NCBI GenBank assembly: GCA_016710465.1
Contig: JADJVS010000015.1
Coordinates: 62,001 to 126,000 of the forward strand
DNA: 64,000 nucleotides
Direction: 5' to 3'
Origin: Sulfuritalea sp.
GTDB taxonomy: Bacteria > Pseudomonadota > Gammaproteobacteria > Burkholderiales > Rhodocyclaceae
Made by a program: the position numbers and the translations under genes. Below the pieces are notes generated by a model. It worked only from the letters and a program-made list of their open reading frames with translations. It did not search any database and was not told the origin of the DNA. Of this stretch, positions 7,977-15,899 are shown piece by piece (position 1 is the stretch's first letter; each line of letters opens with the position of its first letter).

Positions 7977-8345
7977 ATGCCCAAATCCACCGCCACCTAC
8001 TGGAACGCCCTGAGCCCCGCCAGTCAATCCCTTTGGACCTGGGTCAAGGGCCTGGAAGGCATGGTGGAGGAACTGACCTTGAGCATCGATCCGACCAAGG
8101 GGGAATACACGCGGCTGACGCGCTTTTTGCCGGGGGCGGATACCTCGGCGTTTGGCGGGAAGTCGCATGCCTATCCGGAGGAGGTGTTCATCGTCAGCGG
8201 GCGCTTGCACGATGCGGCTTTCGATCTGTGGCTGGAGGCGGGGCATTACGCGAGCCGGCCGCCGGGCGAGGTGCATGGGCCGTTCCGCAGCGAGGTCGGC
8301 TGCGTGGTGCTGGAAGTGTCCTTCCCCAATCGCGTGGGCGGCTGA
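7977..8345 (+). CDS. ChrR-like cupin-domain protein
   Basis: A 122-residue cupin. The motif region reads KSHAYPEEVFIVSGRLHDAAFDLWLEAGHYASRPPGEVHGPF, with His and Glu residues placed as metal ligands in the two cupin boxes. It resembles the cupin-2/ChrR anti-sigma cupin domain, but no sigma factor gene is adjacent. The ATG at 7977 is chosen because upstream codons overlap the antitoxin gene. It is followed 8 bp later by a small membrane protein gene. Confidence 0.8.
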   Translation: MPKSTATYWNALSPASQSLWTWVKGLEGMVEELTLSIDPTKGEYTRLTRFLPGADTSAFGGKSHAYPEEVFIVSGRLHDAAFDLWLEAGHYASRPPGEVHGPFRSEVGCVVLEVSFPNRVGG

Positions 8346-8353
8346 GGCCGGCG

Positions 8354-8668
8354 ATGGCGCAGTCGGATTACAGCTTCGAATATTCCTGGGAAGACCTGAA
8401 GCCGGTGCGGCCGCTGTTCGTCACCATGCTGGTGGCGCAGGGGCTGGGTCTACTGGCGGGGCTGGTGTTCGGTCGCGACGGCGGCTGGGTCGAGCGCGCC
8501 TTTATCTGGGGCGCGTTTGCCACCTTCCTCGGCTACCTGCTCGGGCTCTGGGTGCAGGCCGTGATGATGCCGGGCAGCCTGGGGCGCAATCGCGCGATGG
8601 TGCGGCACCTGGGAATCGGGGCAACCTTCTTCGGGATTTTCGCCTTGCTGTTTCCCTGGCTCGGCTAG
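8354..8668 (+). CDS. small membrane protein of unknown function
   Basis: A 104-residue protein with three probable transmembrane helices (about residues 20-40, 48-68 and 84-102; for example LFVTMLVAQGLGLLAGLVFG and IGATFFGIFALLFPWLG). The N-terminus is acidic and aromatic. It starts 8 bp after the cupin gene, so the two are likely one transcript. I do not recognise the family. Confidence 0.7.
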   Translation: MAQSDYSFEYSWEDLKPVRPLFVTMLVAQGLGLLAGLVFGRDGGWVERAFIWGAFATFLGYLLGLWVQAVMMPGSLGRNRAMVRHLGIGATFFGIFALLFPWLG

Positions 8669-8719
8669 GATGCAATTCGCATTCTCTTTCATGCCGCCGG
8701 CAGCAACGGGTTCCGTGCC

Positions 8720-9310
8720 ATGAAGTGCCTGGTCGTCGTCGCCCATCCCCTGCGCGACAGCCTGTGCCATGCGCTGGCCGAACGGGCGATCGGGGCGTTG
8801 CGCGCGGCGGGGCACGAGGTGGTGGTGGAAGACCTCTGCGCCGACTTCGATCCGCGCCTGGGCGCGGTCGAGCGGGCGAGCTACTACGCGCCGCAGTACG
8901 AGGCGGCGGCGGTGCGCGGCGAGGTGGATCGGCTGCTCGCGGCGCAGGGGCTGGTGCTGTGCTTCCCGACCTGGTGGTTCGGCTTTCCGGCGGTGCTCAA
9001 GGGCTGGTTCGACCGCGTCTGGGCGCCGGGCGTGGCCTACGACCATGCCTCGGACCTGGGGCCGATCCGGCCGCGGCTCGATGGCCTGCGGCGGACGCTG
9101 GCGGTGACGACGCTGGGCTCGCCCTGGTGGGTGGATCGGCTGCTGCTGCGGCGGCCGGTGCGGCGCGTGCTGAAGACCGCGCTGCTGGGCACCTGTGCGC
9201 CGGACTGCCGCTTCGAGATGCTGTCGTTGTACGGCGCCGAAAAGCTCGTGCCGGCGCAGGTGGAGGCCTTCGGCCGGCGAATCGATTCGGCGCTGGCCGG
9301 CTGGCCCTGA
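8720..9310 (+). CDS. NAD(P)H dehydrogenase (quinone), flavodoxin_2 family
   Basis: A 196-residue protein of the flavodoxin-like quinone reductase family (MdaB/KefF/NQO type). The N-terminus has the flavin-binding entry VVVAHPLRDSLCHAL. The family signature FPTWWFGFPAVLKGWFDRVW is present near residues 85-105. It should use FAD or FMN to reduce quinones by two electrons with NAD(P)H. It is a stand-alone gene. Confidence 0.9.
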   Translation: MKCLVVVAHPLRDSLCHALAERAIGALRAAGHEVVVEDLCADFDPRLGAVERASYYAPQYEAAAVRGEVDRLLAAQGLVLCFPTWWFGFPAVLKGWFDRVWAPGVAYDHASDLGPIRPRLDGLRRTLAVTTLGSPWWVDRLLLRRPVRRVLKTALLGTCAPDCRFEMLSLYGAEKLVPAQVEAFGRRIDSALAGWP

Positions 9311-9463
9311 AGCGGGCGGGCGCCAGGCCTCCGACAAAGCCGGAGACGGCATCCCTCGCGGACGGCGCCCCACAGGGGCTTCCTTCGGTCGCCGGCGGTA
9401 CGGCGGGGCGCGGGTTTTCGGCGACACTGGTACGATGCCGGAAACGCGGATCGAACGAAGTGG

Positions 9464-9490
9464 ACAGTCGGCGCTGGCGCCACGGCGTTC
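9464..9490 (+). repeat. dispersed 27-bp element, copy 2 (intergenic)
   Basis: This reads CAGTCGGCGCTGGCGCCACG plus GCG, close to the family core. It lies in the 241-bp gap between the quinone reductase gene and the M23-like peptidase gene. That gap holds no other recognisable feature. Confidence 0.7.
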
Positions 9491-9551
9491 CCCGCGCGGT
9501 CGATGTCCTCGAGAGGTAATCCCCCCATTGCGAACCCTGGACGCCATTTCC

Positions 9552-10352
9552 ATGAAAGCTTTTTCCATCTCGTTGTGCGCCGCCCTTGTGTTGACTGGCG
9601 CCATCTGTGTGCCGGCGTTCGGCGGTGAGAAGGGCAGGGGCAGGGATGCGGCAAGCGCTCCCGATGTCGAGTTCGCGCGGGAAGGCGCGCGGCGCGGCAT
9701 TCGGCCCAGCGGGCTGACGCCGGGTTTCCCGAAGGACGCCGGCTGCCCGGAGATCGCATCGGGCTACGCATCTCCCACGCGCTACGACGGCAGTGCGCGA
9801 CCCGCGACGCGTTTCGGCGGCGTGCATGGCGGAATGGATATCACGCTGGACGAGGGAACCCCGCTGCTGGCAATCGCCTCGGGCAAGGTGATCGCCCTTG
9901 GCGTCGGCGGCCAGGCCGAAGGAATCTATGTCTGGCTGCAGCATGCCCCGCGCGATAGTGGGCTGCCGTTCTGGGTGTATTCGAAATACCAGCACCTGGT
10001 CGCCTTGCCCGGACTGAAACCCGGCGACATCCTGAAGGCCGGCGACAAGCTCGGATTGGCCGGCAGGACCGGCACGGTGGGAGGGCACTATGGCGCATCG
10101 GGTTATTCGCACCTGCACCTGACGACATTCGCCGGATCGAGCGACCGCTATCAGCAGGACGGTTCGCGCATCGTCGCCGAGGGCGCGCGGATGATCGATC
10201 CGCTGACGATGTTCATTTCGGGCCTGGGCGGCATCGATGACATCGAGGTTTTGTCCGACAGCCAGCGAAACGTCGCGATCAGTCATGTCGGGGCCGATGG
10301 CACGATTCGTCCGGCCGGTAGCCGAGTTGTCTGGCCGGTCGCCTGCAGGTAG
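9552..10352 (+). CDS. secreted M23-family (LytM-like) peptidase domain protein
   Basis: A 266-residue protein with an N-terminal signal peptide (MKAFSISLCAALVLTGAICV, cleavage probably after VPAFG). The zinc-binding motifs of peptidase family M23 are visible: His92 and Asp96 in VHGGMDI, and His187/His189 in SHLHL. The context is a periplasmic peptidoglycan endopeptidase or a lytic-domain scaffold. The ATG at 9552 gives a proper signal sequence. It is followed after 9 bp by a RidA-family gene of unrelated function. Confidence 0.85.
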   Translation: MKAFSISLCAALVLTGAICVPAFGGEKGRGRDAASAPDVEFAREGARRGIRPSGLTPGFPKDAGCPEIASGYASPTRYDGSARPATRFGGVHGGMDITLDEGTPLLAIASGKVIALGVGGQAEGIYVWLQHAPRDSGLPFWVYSKYQHLVALPGLKPGDILKAGDKLGLAGRTGTVGGHYGASGYSHLHLTTFAGSSDRYQQDGSRIVAEGARMIDPLTMFISGLGGIDDIEVLSDSQRNVAISHVGADGTIRPAGSRVVWPVACR

Positions 10353-10361
10353 GCATAGCGA

Positions 10362-10862
10362 ATGCCCATCGTCGAACAACGCCTGGCCGCCCTCGGCCTC
10401 GTCCTGCCGCCACCCCTGAGCCCGCCACCGGGCGTGGTGCTGCCTTTCGAATTTGTGCATATCGTCGGCGACCGCGCCATCGTCTCCGGCCACGGGCCGC
10501 AGAATCCCGATGGCTCGCTGGCGGCGCCGCTGGGCAAGGTCGGGCGCGAGCTCACGGTGGAGCAGGGTTATTCGGCGGCGCGGCTGACCGCGCTGGCGAT
10601 TCTCGGCAGCCTCCAGCGCGCGCTGGGCGACCTCGATCGCATCACGGCCTGGGTGCGGGTGTTCGGCATGGTGAATTGTGCGCCGGGCTTCAACCGCCAG
10701 CCGGCGGTGATCAACGGCTTCTCCGATCTGATCCTGGAACTCTACGGTCCCGGCGTTGGCGCCCATGCGCGCAGCGCGGTGGGAATGGCCGAGCTGCCTT
10801 TCGACATCCCGGTCGAGATCGAGGCAGAGGTGGCACTGGTGCCGGCGGGGAGGGAAGCATGA
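10362..10862 (+). CDS. RidA family protein (YjgF/YER057c/UK114)
   Basis: A 166-residue cytosolic protein of the RidA superfamily, longer than the 128-residue core because of an N-terminal extension (LVLPPPLSPPPGVVLPFEFV). The family motif region ITAWVRVFGMVNCAPGFNRQPAVINGFSDLI is present. RidA proteins deaminate reactive enamine/imine intermediates. This subgroup often lacks the RidA catalytic Arg, so its activity is uncertain. The stop overlaps the start of the LysE-type exporter by ATGA. Confidence 0.85.
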   Translation: MPIVEQRLAALGLVLPPPLSPPPGVVLPFEFVHIVGDRAIVSGHGPQNPDGSLAAPLGKVGRELTVEQGYSAARLTALAILGSLQRALGDLDRITAWVRVFGMVNCAPGFNRQPAVINGFSDLILELYGPGVGAHARSAVGMAELPFDIPVEIEAEVALVPAGREA

Positions 10863-11485
10863 CGATCGAACTCTGGCTGGCCTATGTGCTGACGGTGGCG
10901 GTGCTGCTGGTGATCCCGGGGCCGACCATCCTCACGGTGATCGGCTATTCGCTGGCCCACGGCCGGCGGGCCAACGTGGCGCTGGTGGCCGGCGTGGCGC
11001 TGGGCGACACGACGGCGCTGGCGCTGTCGCTGCTCGGCCTGGGCGCGCTGTTGGCGGCCTCGGCCTGGTGGTTCACGGCGGTCAAGACGGTGGGCGGGCT
11101 CTACCTGGTCTGGCTCGGCTGGCGCATGCTGCGCTCCGGGGTGGGGCCGGCCGAGGTGGCGCTGCCGGCGGCGCCGGATTCGCTGTGGCGGCTGTTCGCC
11201 AACACCTGGCTGGTGACCGCGCTCAATCCCAAGGGCATCGTCTTCTTCGTCGCCTTCCTGCCGCAGTTCATCACGCCGGGCGCTGCGGTCGCGCCGCAGA
11301 TGTGGATCCTCGCCGTCACCTTCGTGGTGATGGCGATCATCAATGCCGCGCTGTATGCGCGCTTCGCGGCGGCGGCGCATCATTTCCTGGCCTCGGCGCG
11401 GGCGCGCCGCGGCTTCAACCTCGGCGGCGGTTCGCTGCTGGCGGGGGCGGGGGTCTGGGCGCTGCTGGCGCGGCGGCCGGTGTAA
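10859..11485 (+). CDS. LysE/RhtB-family amino-acid exporter
   Basis: A 208-residue inner-membrane protein with about six transmembrane segments. The N-terminal IPGPTILTVIGYSLAHGRRA is the LysE-family signature, and NPKGIVFFVAFLPQF lies in the middle. It is translationally coupled to the RidA-like gene by a 4-bp overlap. The exported amino acid cannot be deduced. A 27-bp repeat copy follows directly after the stop. Confidence 0.9.
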   Translation: MTIELWLAYVLTVAVLLVIPGPTILTVIGYSLAHGRRANVALVAGVALGDTTALALSLLGLGALLAASAWWFTAVKTVGGLYLVWLGWRMLRSGVGPAEVALPAAPDSLWRLFANTWLVTALNPKGIVFFVAFLPQFITPGAAVAPQMWILAVTFVVMAIINAALYARFAAAAHHFLASARARRGFNLGGGSLLAGAGVWALLARRPV

Positions 11486-11488
11486 ACG

Positions 11489-11515
11489 GAAGTCGGCGCT
11501 GGCGGTACGGCGATC
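11489..11515 (+). repeat. dispersed 27-bp element, copy 3 (intergenic)
   Basis: This reads GAAGTCGGCGCTGGCGGTAC plus GGCGAT. It lies between the LysE-type gene stop and the ribosome binding site of the TfoX-domain gene, filling almost the whole gap. Confidence 0.75.
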
Positions 11516-11528
11516 CGGGAGGGGAAAC

Positions 11529-11873
11529 ATGGCATACGACGAAGGTCTGGCGGAACGGATACGCGATGCGCTGCGTGGGCGCCGTGGTGTGAGCGAACGC
11601 AAGATGTTCGGCGGCGTTGCCTTCATGCTGAATGGCCACATGACGGTCGGCATCGTCGGCGAGACCCTGATGGCCCGCGTCGGGCCGGCGCGTTATGCCG
11701 ATGCGCTGGCCCTGCCGCAGGTGCGGCCCATGGATTTCACCGGCAAGCCGATGAAGGGCTATGTCTATGTCGATCCGGCCGGCATCGAGGACGATGCCGC
11801 GCTGGACAACTGGATCACGGCCTGCTCGGCGTTTGTCGCCACGCTGCCGCCGAAGAAGCCCGCCGCCGCTTGA
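11529..11873 (+). CDS. TfoX N-terminal-domain protein
   Basis: A 114-residue protein covering only the TfoX N-terminal domain (RMFGG-type motif: ERKMFGGVAFMLNGHMTVGI; then PMDFTGKPMKGYVYV). The C-terminal TfoX domain of the competence regulator is absent, as in many stand-alone members. An AGGGGAAAC stretch upstream of the ATG can serve as ribosome binding site. The function of single-domain versions is not established. Confidence 0.88.
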   Translation: MAYDEGLAERIRDALRGRRGVSERKMFGGVAFMLNGHMTVGIVGETLMARVGPARYADALALPQVRPMDFTGKPMKGYVYVDPAGIEDDAALDNWITACSAFVATLPPKKPAAA

Positions 11874-11929
11874 ATCGAATGCGCGCCGCGGCGCTTGCGC
11901 GGAAGAGCACCCACCCGAAAGGAATCGCC

Positions 11930-12472
11930 ATGCAAGCCCTGTTGCCGCGTCATCCCGTTCCCGCCCTGAATGTCGCCCTGGTCGGCGGCGGGCGCCATGT
12001 GCTGGGCGCCGCGCCCGGCGAGCGCTTCGACCTGGTCGTCTTCTATCGCGGGCTGCATTGCCCGATCTGCGCCAAGTACCTGATGGAACTCGAACGCCTG
12101 GCGCCGGAGTTCGCCCAGCGCGGCGTCAGTATCCTTGCCGTGAGCAGCGACGAGGAGGACAGGGCGCGGCAGATGGCGGAGAAGGTCCAGGCCAAGGGCT
12201 TGCGCTTCGGTTACGGCCTGAGCCTGAAAAGCGCGCGCCAGTGGGGGCTTTACATCAGCACCTCGCGCGGCAAGACCTCGATCGGCATCGAAGAGCCGGC
12301 GCTGTTCTCCGAACCGGGCGTGTTCCTGGTGCGGCCGGACGGCACGCTCTACTATGGCGCGGTGCAGACCATGCCCTTCGCCCGCCCGTCCTTCCAGGAC
12401 CTGCTGGGCGCGATCGACTTCGCCATCGCCAAGGATTACCCGGCGCGCGGCGAATACACGGGCGAGGTTTGA
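11930..12472 (+). CDS. peroxiredoxin-like protein (AhpC/TSA fold)
   Basis: A 180-residue thioredoxin-fold protein. The motif FYRGLHCPICAKYLMEL places cysteines at 44 and 47, a CPIC pair in place of the usual peroxiredoxin TPxxTxxC. Strand and helix order (VSILAVSSDEEDRARQMAEK, then GVFLVRPDGTLYYG) matches the peroxiredoxin-like family. The ATG at 11930 has GAAAGGAA just upstream. It could be a thiol oxidoreductase rather than a true peroxidase. Confidence 0.85.
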   Translation: MQALLPRHPVPALNVALVGGGRHVLGAAPGERFDLVVFYRGLHCPICAKYLMELERLAPEFAQRGVSILAVSSDEEDRARQMAEKVQAKGLRFGYGLSLKSARQWGLYISTSRGKTSIGIEEPALFSEPGVFLVRPDGTLYYGAVQTMPFARPSFQDLLGAIDFAIAKDYPARGEYTGEV

Positions 12473-12503
12473 GCCGCGATTTTCCAACAGGGAGGAGGCC
12501 GCC

Positions 12504-13040
12504 ATGGTGAAGCTGATGCTGATAGTCGTTGCGCTGCTGCTGGCGGCGCTGATGCTGTATGTGGCGACGCGGCCGGCGAGCTTCCGCATCCAGCGTTCGC
12601 TGCGCATCGCCGCGCCGCGCGAGAAGCTCTTTGCCTACGTCGCCGACCTGCACAACTTCGATGACTGGTCGCCCTGGGCGCCGCTCGATCCGGCGATGCG
12701 CAAGACGCATTCCGGCGCGGCCAACGGCGTCGGCGCGGGCTACGAATGGCAGGGCAATGCCAAGGTGGGCCACGGCCGCATGGAGATCGTCGAGGCCACG
12801 GCGCCGGAGCGGGTGCTGATCAAGCTGGATTTCCTCAAGCCCTTCGAGGCGCACAACATGGCCGAGTACCTGCTGGCCGAAAGCGACGGCGCGACCGAAT
12901 TCACCTGGGCCATGTACGGCCCGAACAACTTTCTCTCCAAGCTGATGGGCCTCTTCTTCAACATGGACAGGATGGTCGGATCGCAGTTCGAGCAGGGCCT
13001 TGCGGCGCTGAAGACGGTGGCGGAAAGGGGCGAGGCATGA
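12504..13040 (+). CDS. SRPBCC-family protein with N-terminal membrane anchor
   Basis: A 178-residue protein. One N-terminal transmembrane helix (MLIVVALLLAALMLYVATRP) is followed by a START/Bet v1-like SRPBCC domain (IQRSLRIAAPREKLFAYVAD, FDDWSPWAPLDP). The domain makes a hydrophobic ligand-binding cavity. A GGAGGAGG ribosome binding site precedes the ATG. The stop overlaps the next gene by ATGA. The ligand is unknown. Confidence 0.85.
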   Translation: MVKLMLIVVALLLAALMLYVATRPASFRIQRSLRIAAPREKLFAYVADLHNFDDWSPWAPLDPAMRKTHSGAANGVGAGYEWQGNAKVGHGRMEIVEATAPERVLIKLDFLKPFEAHNMAEYLLAESDGATEFTWAMYGPNNFLSKLMGLFFNMDRMVGSQFEQGLAALKTVAERGEA

Positions 13041-13435
13041 TCGAGGGCGGCTGCCTGTGCGGGGGAATCCGCTATCGCTATGAAGGCGGGATCGAGCACA
13101 TCTCGGTCTGCCATTGCTCGCAGTGCCGCAAGGCGCAGGGCTCGGCCTTCGCCACGGTGGCGCCGCTGGCGAAGGAAGGCTTCCACTTTGTGTCGGGGGC
13201 CGACCTGATCACGGAGTACCGCTCCTCGCCGGACAAGGTGCGCGCCTTCTGCAAGGTCTGCGGCAGCCCGATCTACAGCGCCAAGGACGATATGCCCGGC
13301 GTGCTGCGCCTGCGCCTGGGCACGGTGGATACGCCTTTCGTGTGCACTGACATCTTCCACATCTTCACCGACTCGAAAGCGCCGTGGTGGGAGATAGTCG
13401 ATGGCCATCCGCGCCACCTCGAACGCAGGCCGTGA
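13037..13435 (+). CDS. GFA-family (glutathione-dependent formaldehyde-activating type) zinc protein
   Basis: A 132-residue protein of the GFA/CENP-V fold. The zinc ligands are complete: CLC at residues 6-8, CHCSQC at 25-30 and FCKVCGS near 75-80. Many members are annotated as formaldehyde-activating enzymes without direct proof. It overlaps the upstream SRPBCC gene and, by GTGA, the downstream unknown gene, making a three-gene translationally coupled run. Confidence 0.88.
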   Translation: MIEGGCLCGGIRYRYEGGIEHISVCHCSQCRKAQGSAFATVAPLAKEGFHFVSGADLITEYRSSPDKVRAFCKVCGSPIYSAKDDMPGVLRLRLGTVDTPFVCTDIFHIFTDSKAPWWEIVDGHPRHLERRP

Positions 13436-13914
13436 GTCGCGACCTCGGACTGCTGCCGGACACGGTCGACGAGCTCGATCGCGTGCGCAAGGCCTGCCGC
13501 GCCATGGTCCGGCGTCGCGCCGCGACCTCGGGCGGGCTGACCCTGGTGCCGCTGCCGGGCATCGACGTGGCCGGCGACGTGGCGCTGCTGATGGAATTGA
13601 TCCCGGCGATCAACCGCAAGTTCGGCCTGACGCCGGAGCAGATCGACCGGCTCGACACCACGCGCAGGGTGATGGTGTATGCAATGCTGAAGAAGGTCGG
13701 CGCCGGCCTGGTCGGGCGCGAGGTGAGCAAGCGCCTGGTGCTGGCGGCGCTGAACAAGGTCAGCCTGCGCCTGGCGACCAAGCAGGTGCTGAAGTACCTG
13801 CCGGTCGCGGGGCAGGCGGCGGCCGTGGCCCTGAGCGTCACCGCAATGATCTATCTGGGCAACTCGCACGTCGATGCCTGTTATGAGGTGGCGAAGGGGG
13901 CAATCCGCAAGTAG
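13432..13914 (+). CDS. conserved hypothetical protein, DUF697-like hydrophobic segment
   Basis: A 160-residue protein beginning at GTG 13432, which overlaps the preceding stop (GTGA). The segment TLVPLPGIDVAGDVALLMELIPAINRKFGL resembles the hydrophobic core of DUF697/EcsC-like proteins, and a second hydrophobic helix follows (VAGQAAAVALSVTAMIYLGN). It is probably membrane associated. I do not recognise a function. Confidence 0.7.
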   Translation: MSRDLGLLPDTVDELDRVRKACRAMVRRRAATSGGLTLVPLPGIDVAGDVALLMELIPAINRKFGLTPEQIDRLDTTRRVMVYAMLKKVGAGLVGREVSKRLVLAALNKVSLRLATKQVLKYLPVAGQAAAVALSVTAMIYLGNSHVDACYEVAKGAIRK

Positions 13915-13936
13915 CATTCGGGGAAAGGGGGAGACG

Positions 13937-14713
13937 ATGAGAACAATGGCATGGATGGTAATGGTGTCGGGAAGCGCGGCAATGCTCTCGGCGACGGCGG
14001 CGAACGAACTGCCGGCCGGCAATTGCGCCGCGCCCATGGCCGCGACCGATTTGTCGCGCTGCGACTTCACCCGCAAGAAGCTTGCCGGCAAGGATCTGCA
14101 CGGCGCGAAGCTGGCCGGGGCCAAGCTCGAAAGCACCGATTTCAGCAAGTCCAACCTTGAGGGCGCCGACCTGAGTCGCAGCAATGCCAAATGGGCGAAC
14201 TTCACCGGCGCATCGCTGAAAGGCGCGAATCTGCGCGACGCCGACCTGTTCCATGCCACCTTCGACGAGGCCGACCTGGGTGCTGCGACATTGCAGGGAG
14301 CCAATCTTTTCGGCGCCAACCTGATCAATACCCGCGCCGTTGGCGCCAACTTCAGCGGTGCCTACCTGAAGGATGTGCTGATGGAGGGCATCGACCTCAG
14401 CCAGGGATCGATCCGCGGCTGCTACGCCTTTCGCGGTGTGTTCGTCGGCGCGCGGCTGCTGGGCACCGACCTCTCGGGCGCCGACCTCACCGGCGCTTCG
14501 ATGGAGCAATCCGATTTCACCGGCGCCCTGCTGCGCGGCACGCGGCTGGCCGGCGCCGTGCTGCGCCAGGCGGTGTTCGCGAAGGCCGACATGGCGGGTG
14601 CCGACCTGGCCAATGCCGATGTCTGGAATGCCAACTTCGACAAGGCCTTGAATCGTGGCGACTCGGTGCAGGAAGCCCTGATCGAGCCCTTCGTGGTTCG
14701 CGACAGGCGCTGA
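13937..14713 (+). CDS. secreted pentapeptide-repeat protein
   Basis: A 258-residue protein with an N-terminal signal sequence (MAWMVMVSGSAAMLSATAA). More than twenty A(D/N)LXX-type pentapeptides follow (GADLSRSNAKWANFTGASLK, then GANLRDADLFHATFDEADLG). They form a right-handed quadrilateral beta-helix. A GGGGGAG ribosome binding site precedes the ATG. Function of exported pentapeptide proteins is mostly unknown. It is followed 2 bp later by an alpha/beta hydrolase gene. Confidence 0.87.
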   Translation: MRTMAWMVMVSGSAAMLSATAANELPAGNCAAPMAATDLSRCDFTRKKLAGKDLHGAKLAGAKLESTDFSKSNLEGADLSRSNAKWANFTGASLKGANLRDADLFHATFDEADLGAATLQGANLFGANLINTRAVGANFSGAYLKDVLMEGIDLSQGSIRGCYAFRGVFVGARLLGTDLSGADLTGASMEQSDFTGALLRGTRLAGAVLRQAVFAKADMAGADLANADVWNANFDKALNRGDSVQEALIEPFVVRDRR

Positions 14714-14715
14714 CG

Positions 14716-15567
14716 ATGGCCGCCCCGATGGATTTCGGACTGACTGCGGCCGACGGTACGCGCCTGCACGGGCAGGGCTGGATGCCGGAGCCGGCATGGG
14801 GCGTGATCGTCATTGTCCATGGCATCGCCGAGCATGGCGGCCGCTATGCCTGGCTGGCGGACCGGGCCAATGCCCGGGGCATCGGCGTGCTCACCGTGGA
14901 TTTGCGCGGCCACGGCCGCTCGCCGGGCGAACGCTCGTATGTCGAACGCTTCGACGATTACCTGCTCGACGTCGATGCGCTCTGGGCCAGGGCGCGCGAA
15001 CTCGCCGCTGGCCGGCCGCTGTTCCTCATGGGCCACAGCATGGGCGGGGCGATCGCCCTGCGCTGGGCGGCGCAGCGGCGGCAGGCCATGGCCGGGCTGA
15101 TCCTGTCGTCGGCGGCGCTGAAGATCGGCGGCGACGTGCCGCGCCTCTTGGTTGCGCTGGCGCCGCTGCTTTCGCGCTGGCTGCCGCATTTGCGCGGCAC
15201 GAAGCTCGACCCGGCACTGATCAGCCGCGATCCGGCGCAGGTGGCGGCCTATGTGAATGATCCGCTGGTCAGCCTCAAGGCGCCGCCGGCGCGCACCGGC
15301 GCCGAGCTGCTGGCGGCGATGGAAGCCAATCGCGCGGCGGCGGCGGGTCTCGACCTGCCCGTCTACCTGTTCCACGGCGACGCCGACCGCCTCACCGACC
15401 CGCAGGGCAGCCGCGAAATTCATGCCGCCTGGGGCGGCGCCGACAAGACCCTGCGACTGTGGCCGGGCAGCCGGCACGAAACATTGAACGACCTCGACCG
15501 CGAGGCCGTGGTGGCCGATTTGCTGGGCTGGGTGCAGGCCCATGCCAGCGCCGATTCCGCTAGATGA
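14716..15567 (+). CDS. alpha/beta hydrolase, monoacylglycerol-lipase-like
   Basis: A 283-residue serine hydrolase of the Hydrolase_4 (lysophospholipase/monoacylglycerol lipase) group. The oxyanion segment HGIAEHGGRYAW is at about residues 35-46, and the nucleophile elbow GHSMGG places Ser108. The later catalytic Asp is in FHGDADRLTDP and the His in SRHETLND. It is likely cytoplasmic. It lies 2 bp downstream of the pentapeptide gene, but a functional link is not evident. Confidence 0.9.
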   Translation: MAAPMDFGLTAADGTRLHGQGWMPEPAWGVIVIVHGIAEHGGRYAWLADRANARGIGVLTVDLRGHGRSPGERSYVERFDDYLLDVDALWARARELAAGRPLFLMGHSMGGAIALRWAAQRRQAMAGLILSSAALKIGGDVPRLLVALAPLLSRWLPHLRGTKLDPALISRDPAQVAAYVNDPLVSLKAPPARTGAELLAAMEANRAAAAGLDLPVYLFHGDADRLTDPQGSREIHAAWGGADKTLRLWPGSRHETLNDLDREAVVADLLGWVQAHASADSAR

Positions 15568-15869
15568 ACTCGGCGAATACGGAAATTGAAAAAATCCATC
15601 AGTTTGGAATCGCCCCAGGTCTTATAGTGGACCGGTCACACGCGTTCGGGTCGAAACCCTGGCCTTTTCGCACGCCCGAGCTGGTGCCAACGCGCCGGCT
15701 CCTCCTTGCAGGCGGGGAATAACCCCCGGTTGCGACGTGATCGAAGCGACGGTGTCCGCCCTCAAGGCTGCAGCCGGCGTTTCATGTATCGCCCGTCTTC
15801 GATGGTCGGCGCCTTGCCTTTGTGCAGTCGCCACCAAAAGAATTGCGGGACGAAAACCATGTTCATGTC
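15568..15869. other. intergenic region upstream of rnfB
   Basis: About 300 bp without a convincing gene. On the minus strand there is a short open segment ending near 15780 (including VPQFFWWRLHKGKAPTIEDG) that looks protein-like but has no start context and no recognised family; it may be a gene remnant. No tRNA could be folded by eye. Confidence 0.35.
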
Positions 15870-15899
15870 GCGGTTTTGTTGAAGTCTAAACAAAACCGC
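15870..15899. promoter_or_regulatory. 11-bp inverted repeat at the rnfB start
   Basis: Perfect arms GCGGTTTTGTT (15870-15880) and AACAAAACCGC (15889-15899) are separated by 8 bp, ending one base before the ATG at 15900. This could be an operator or an mRNA hairpin controlling translation. There is no T-tract after the stem, so a simple terminator is unlikely. The palindrome hides the ATG, which favours the alternative TTG start at 15921. Confidence 0.55.

Noticed and set aside
15600..15690. tRNA-like stretch with GTTCGGGTCGAAACCC
   Set aside because: The T-arm-like motif is there, but no acceptor stem or anticodon arm can be paired around it.
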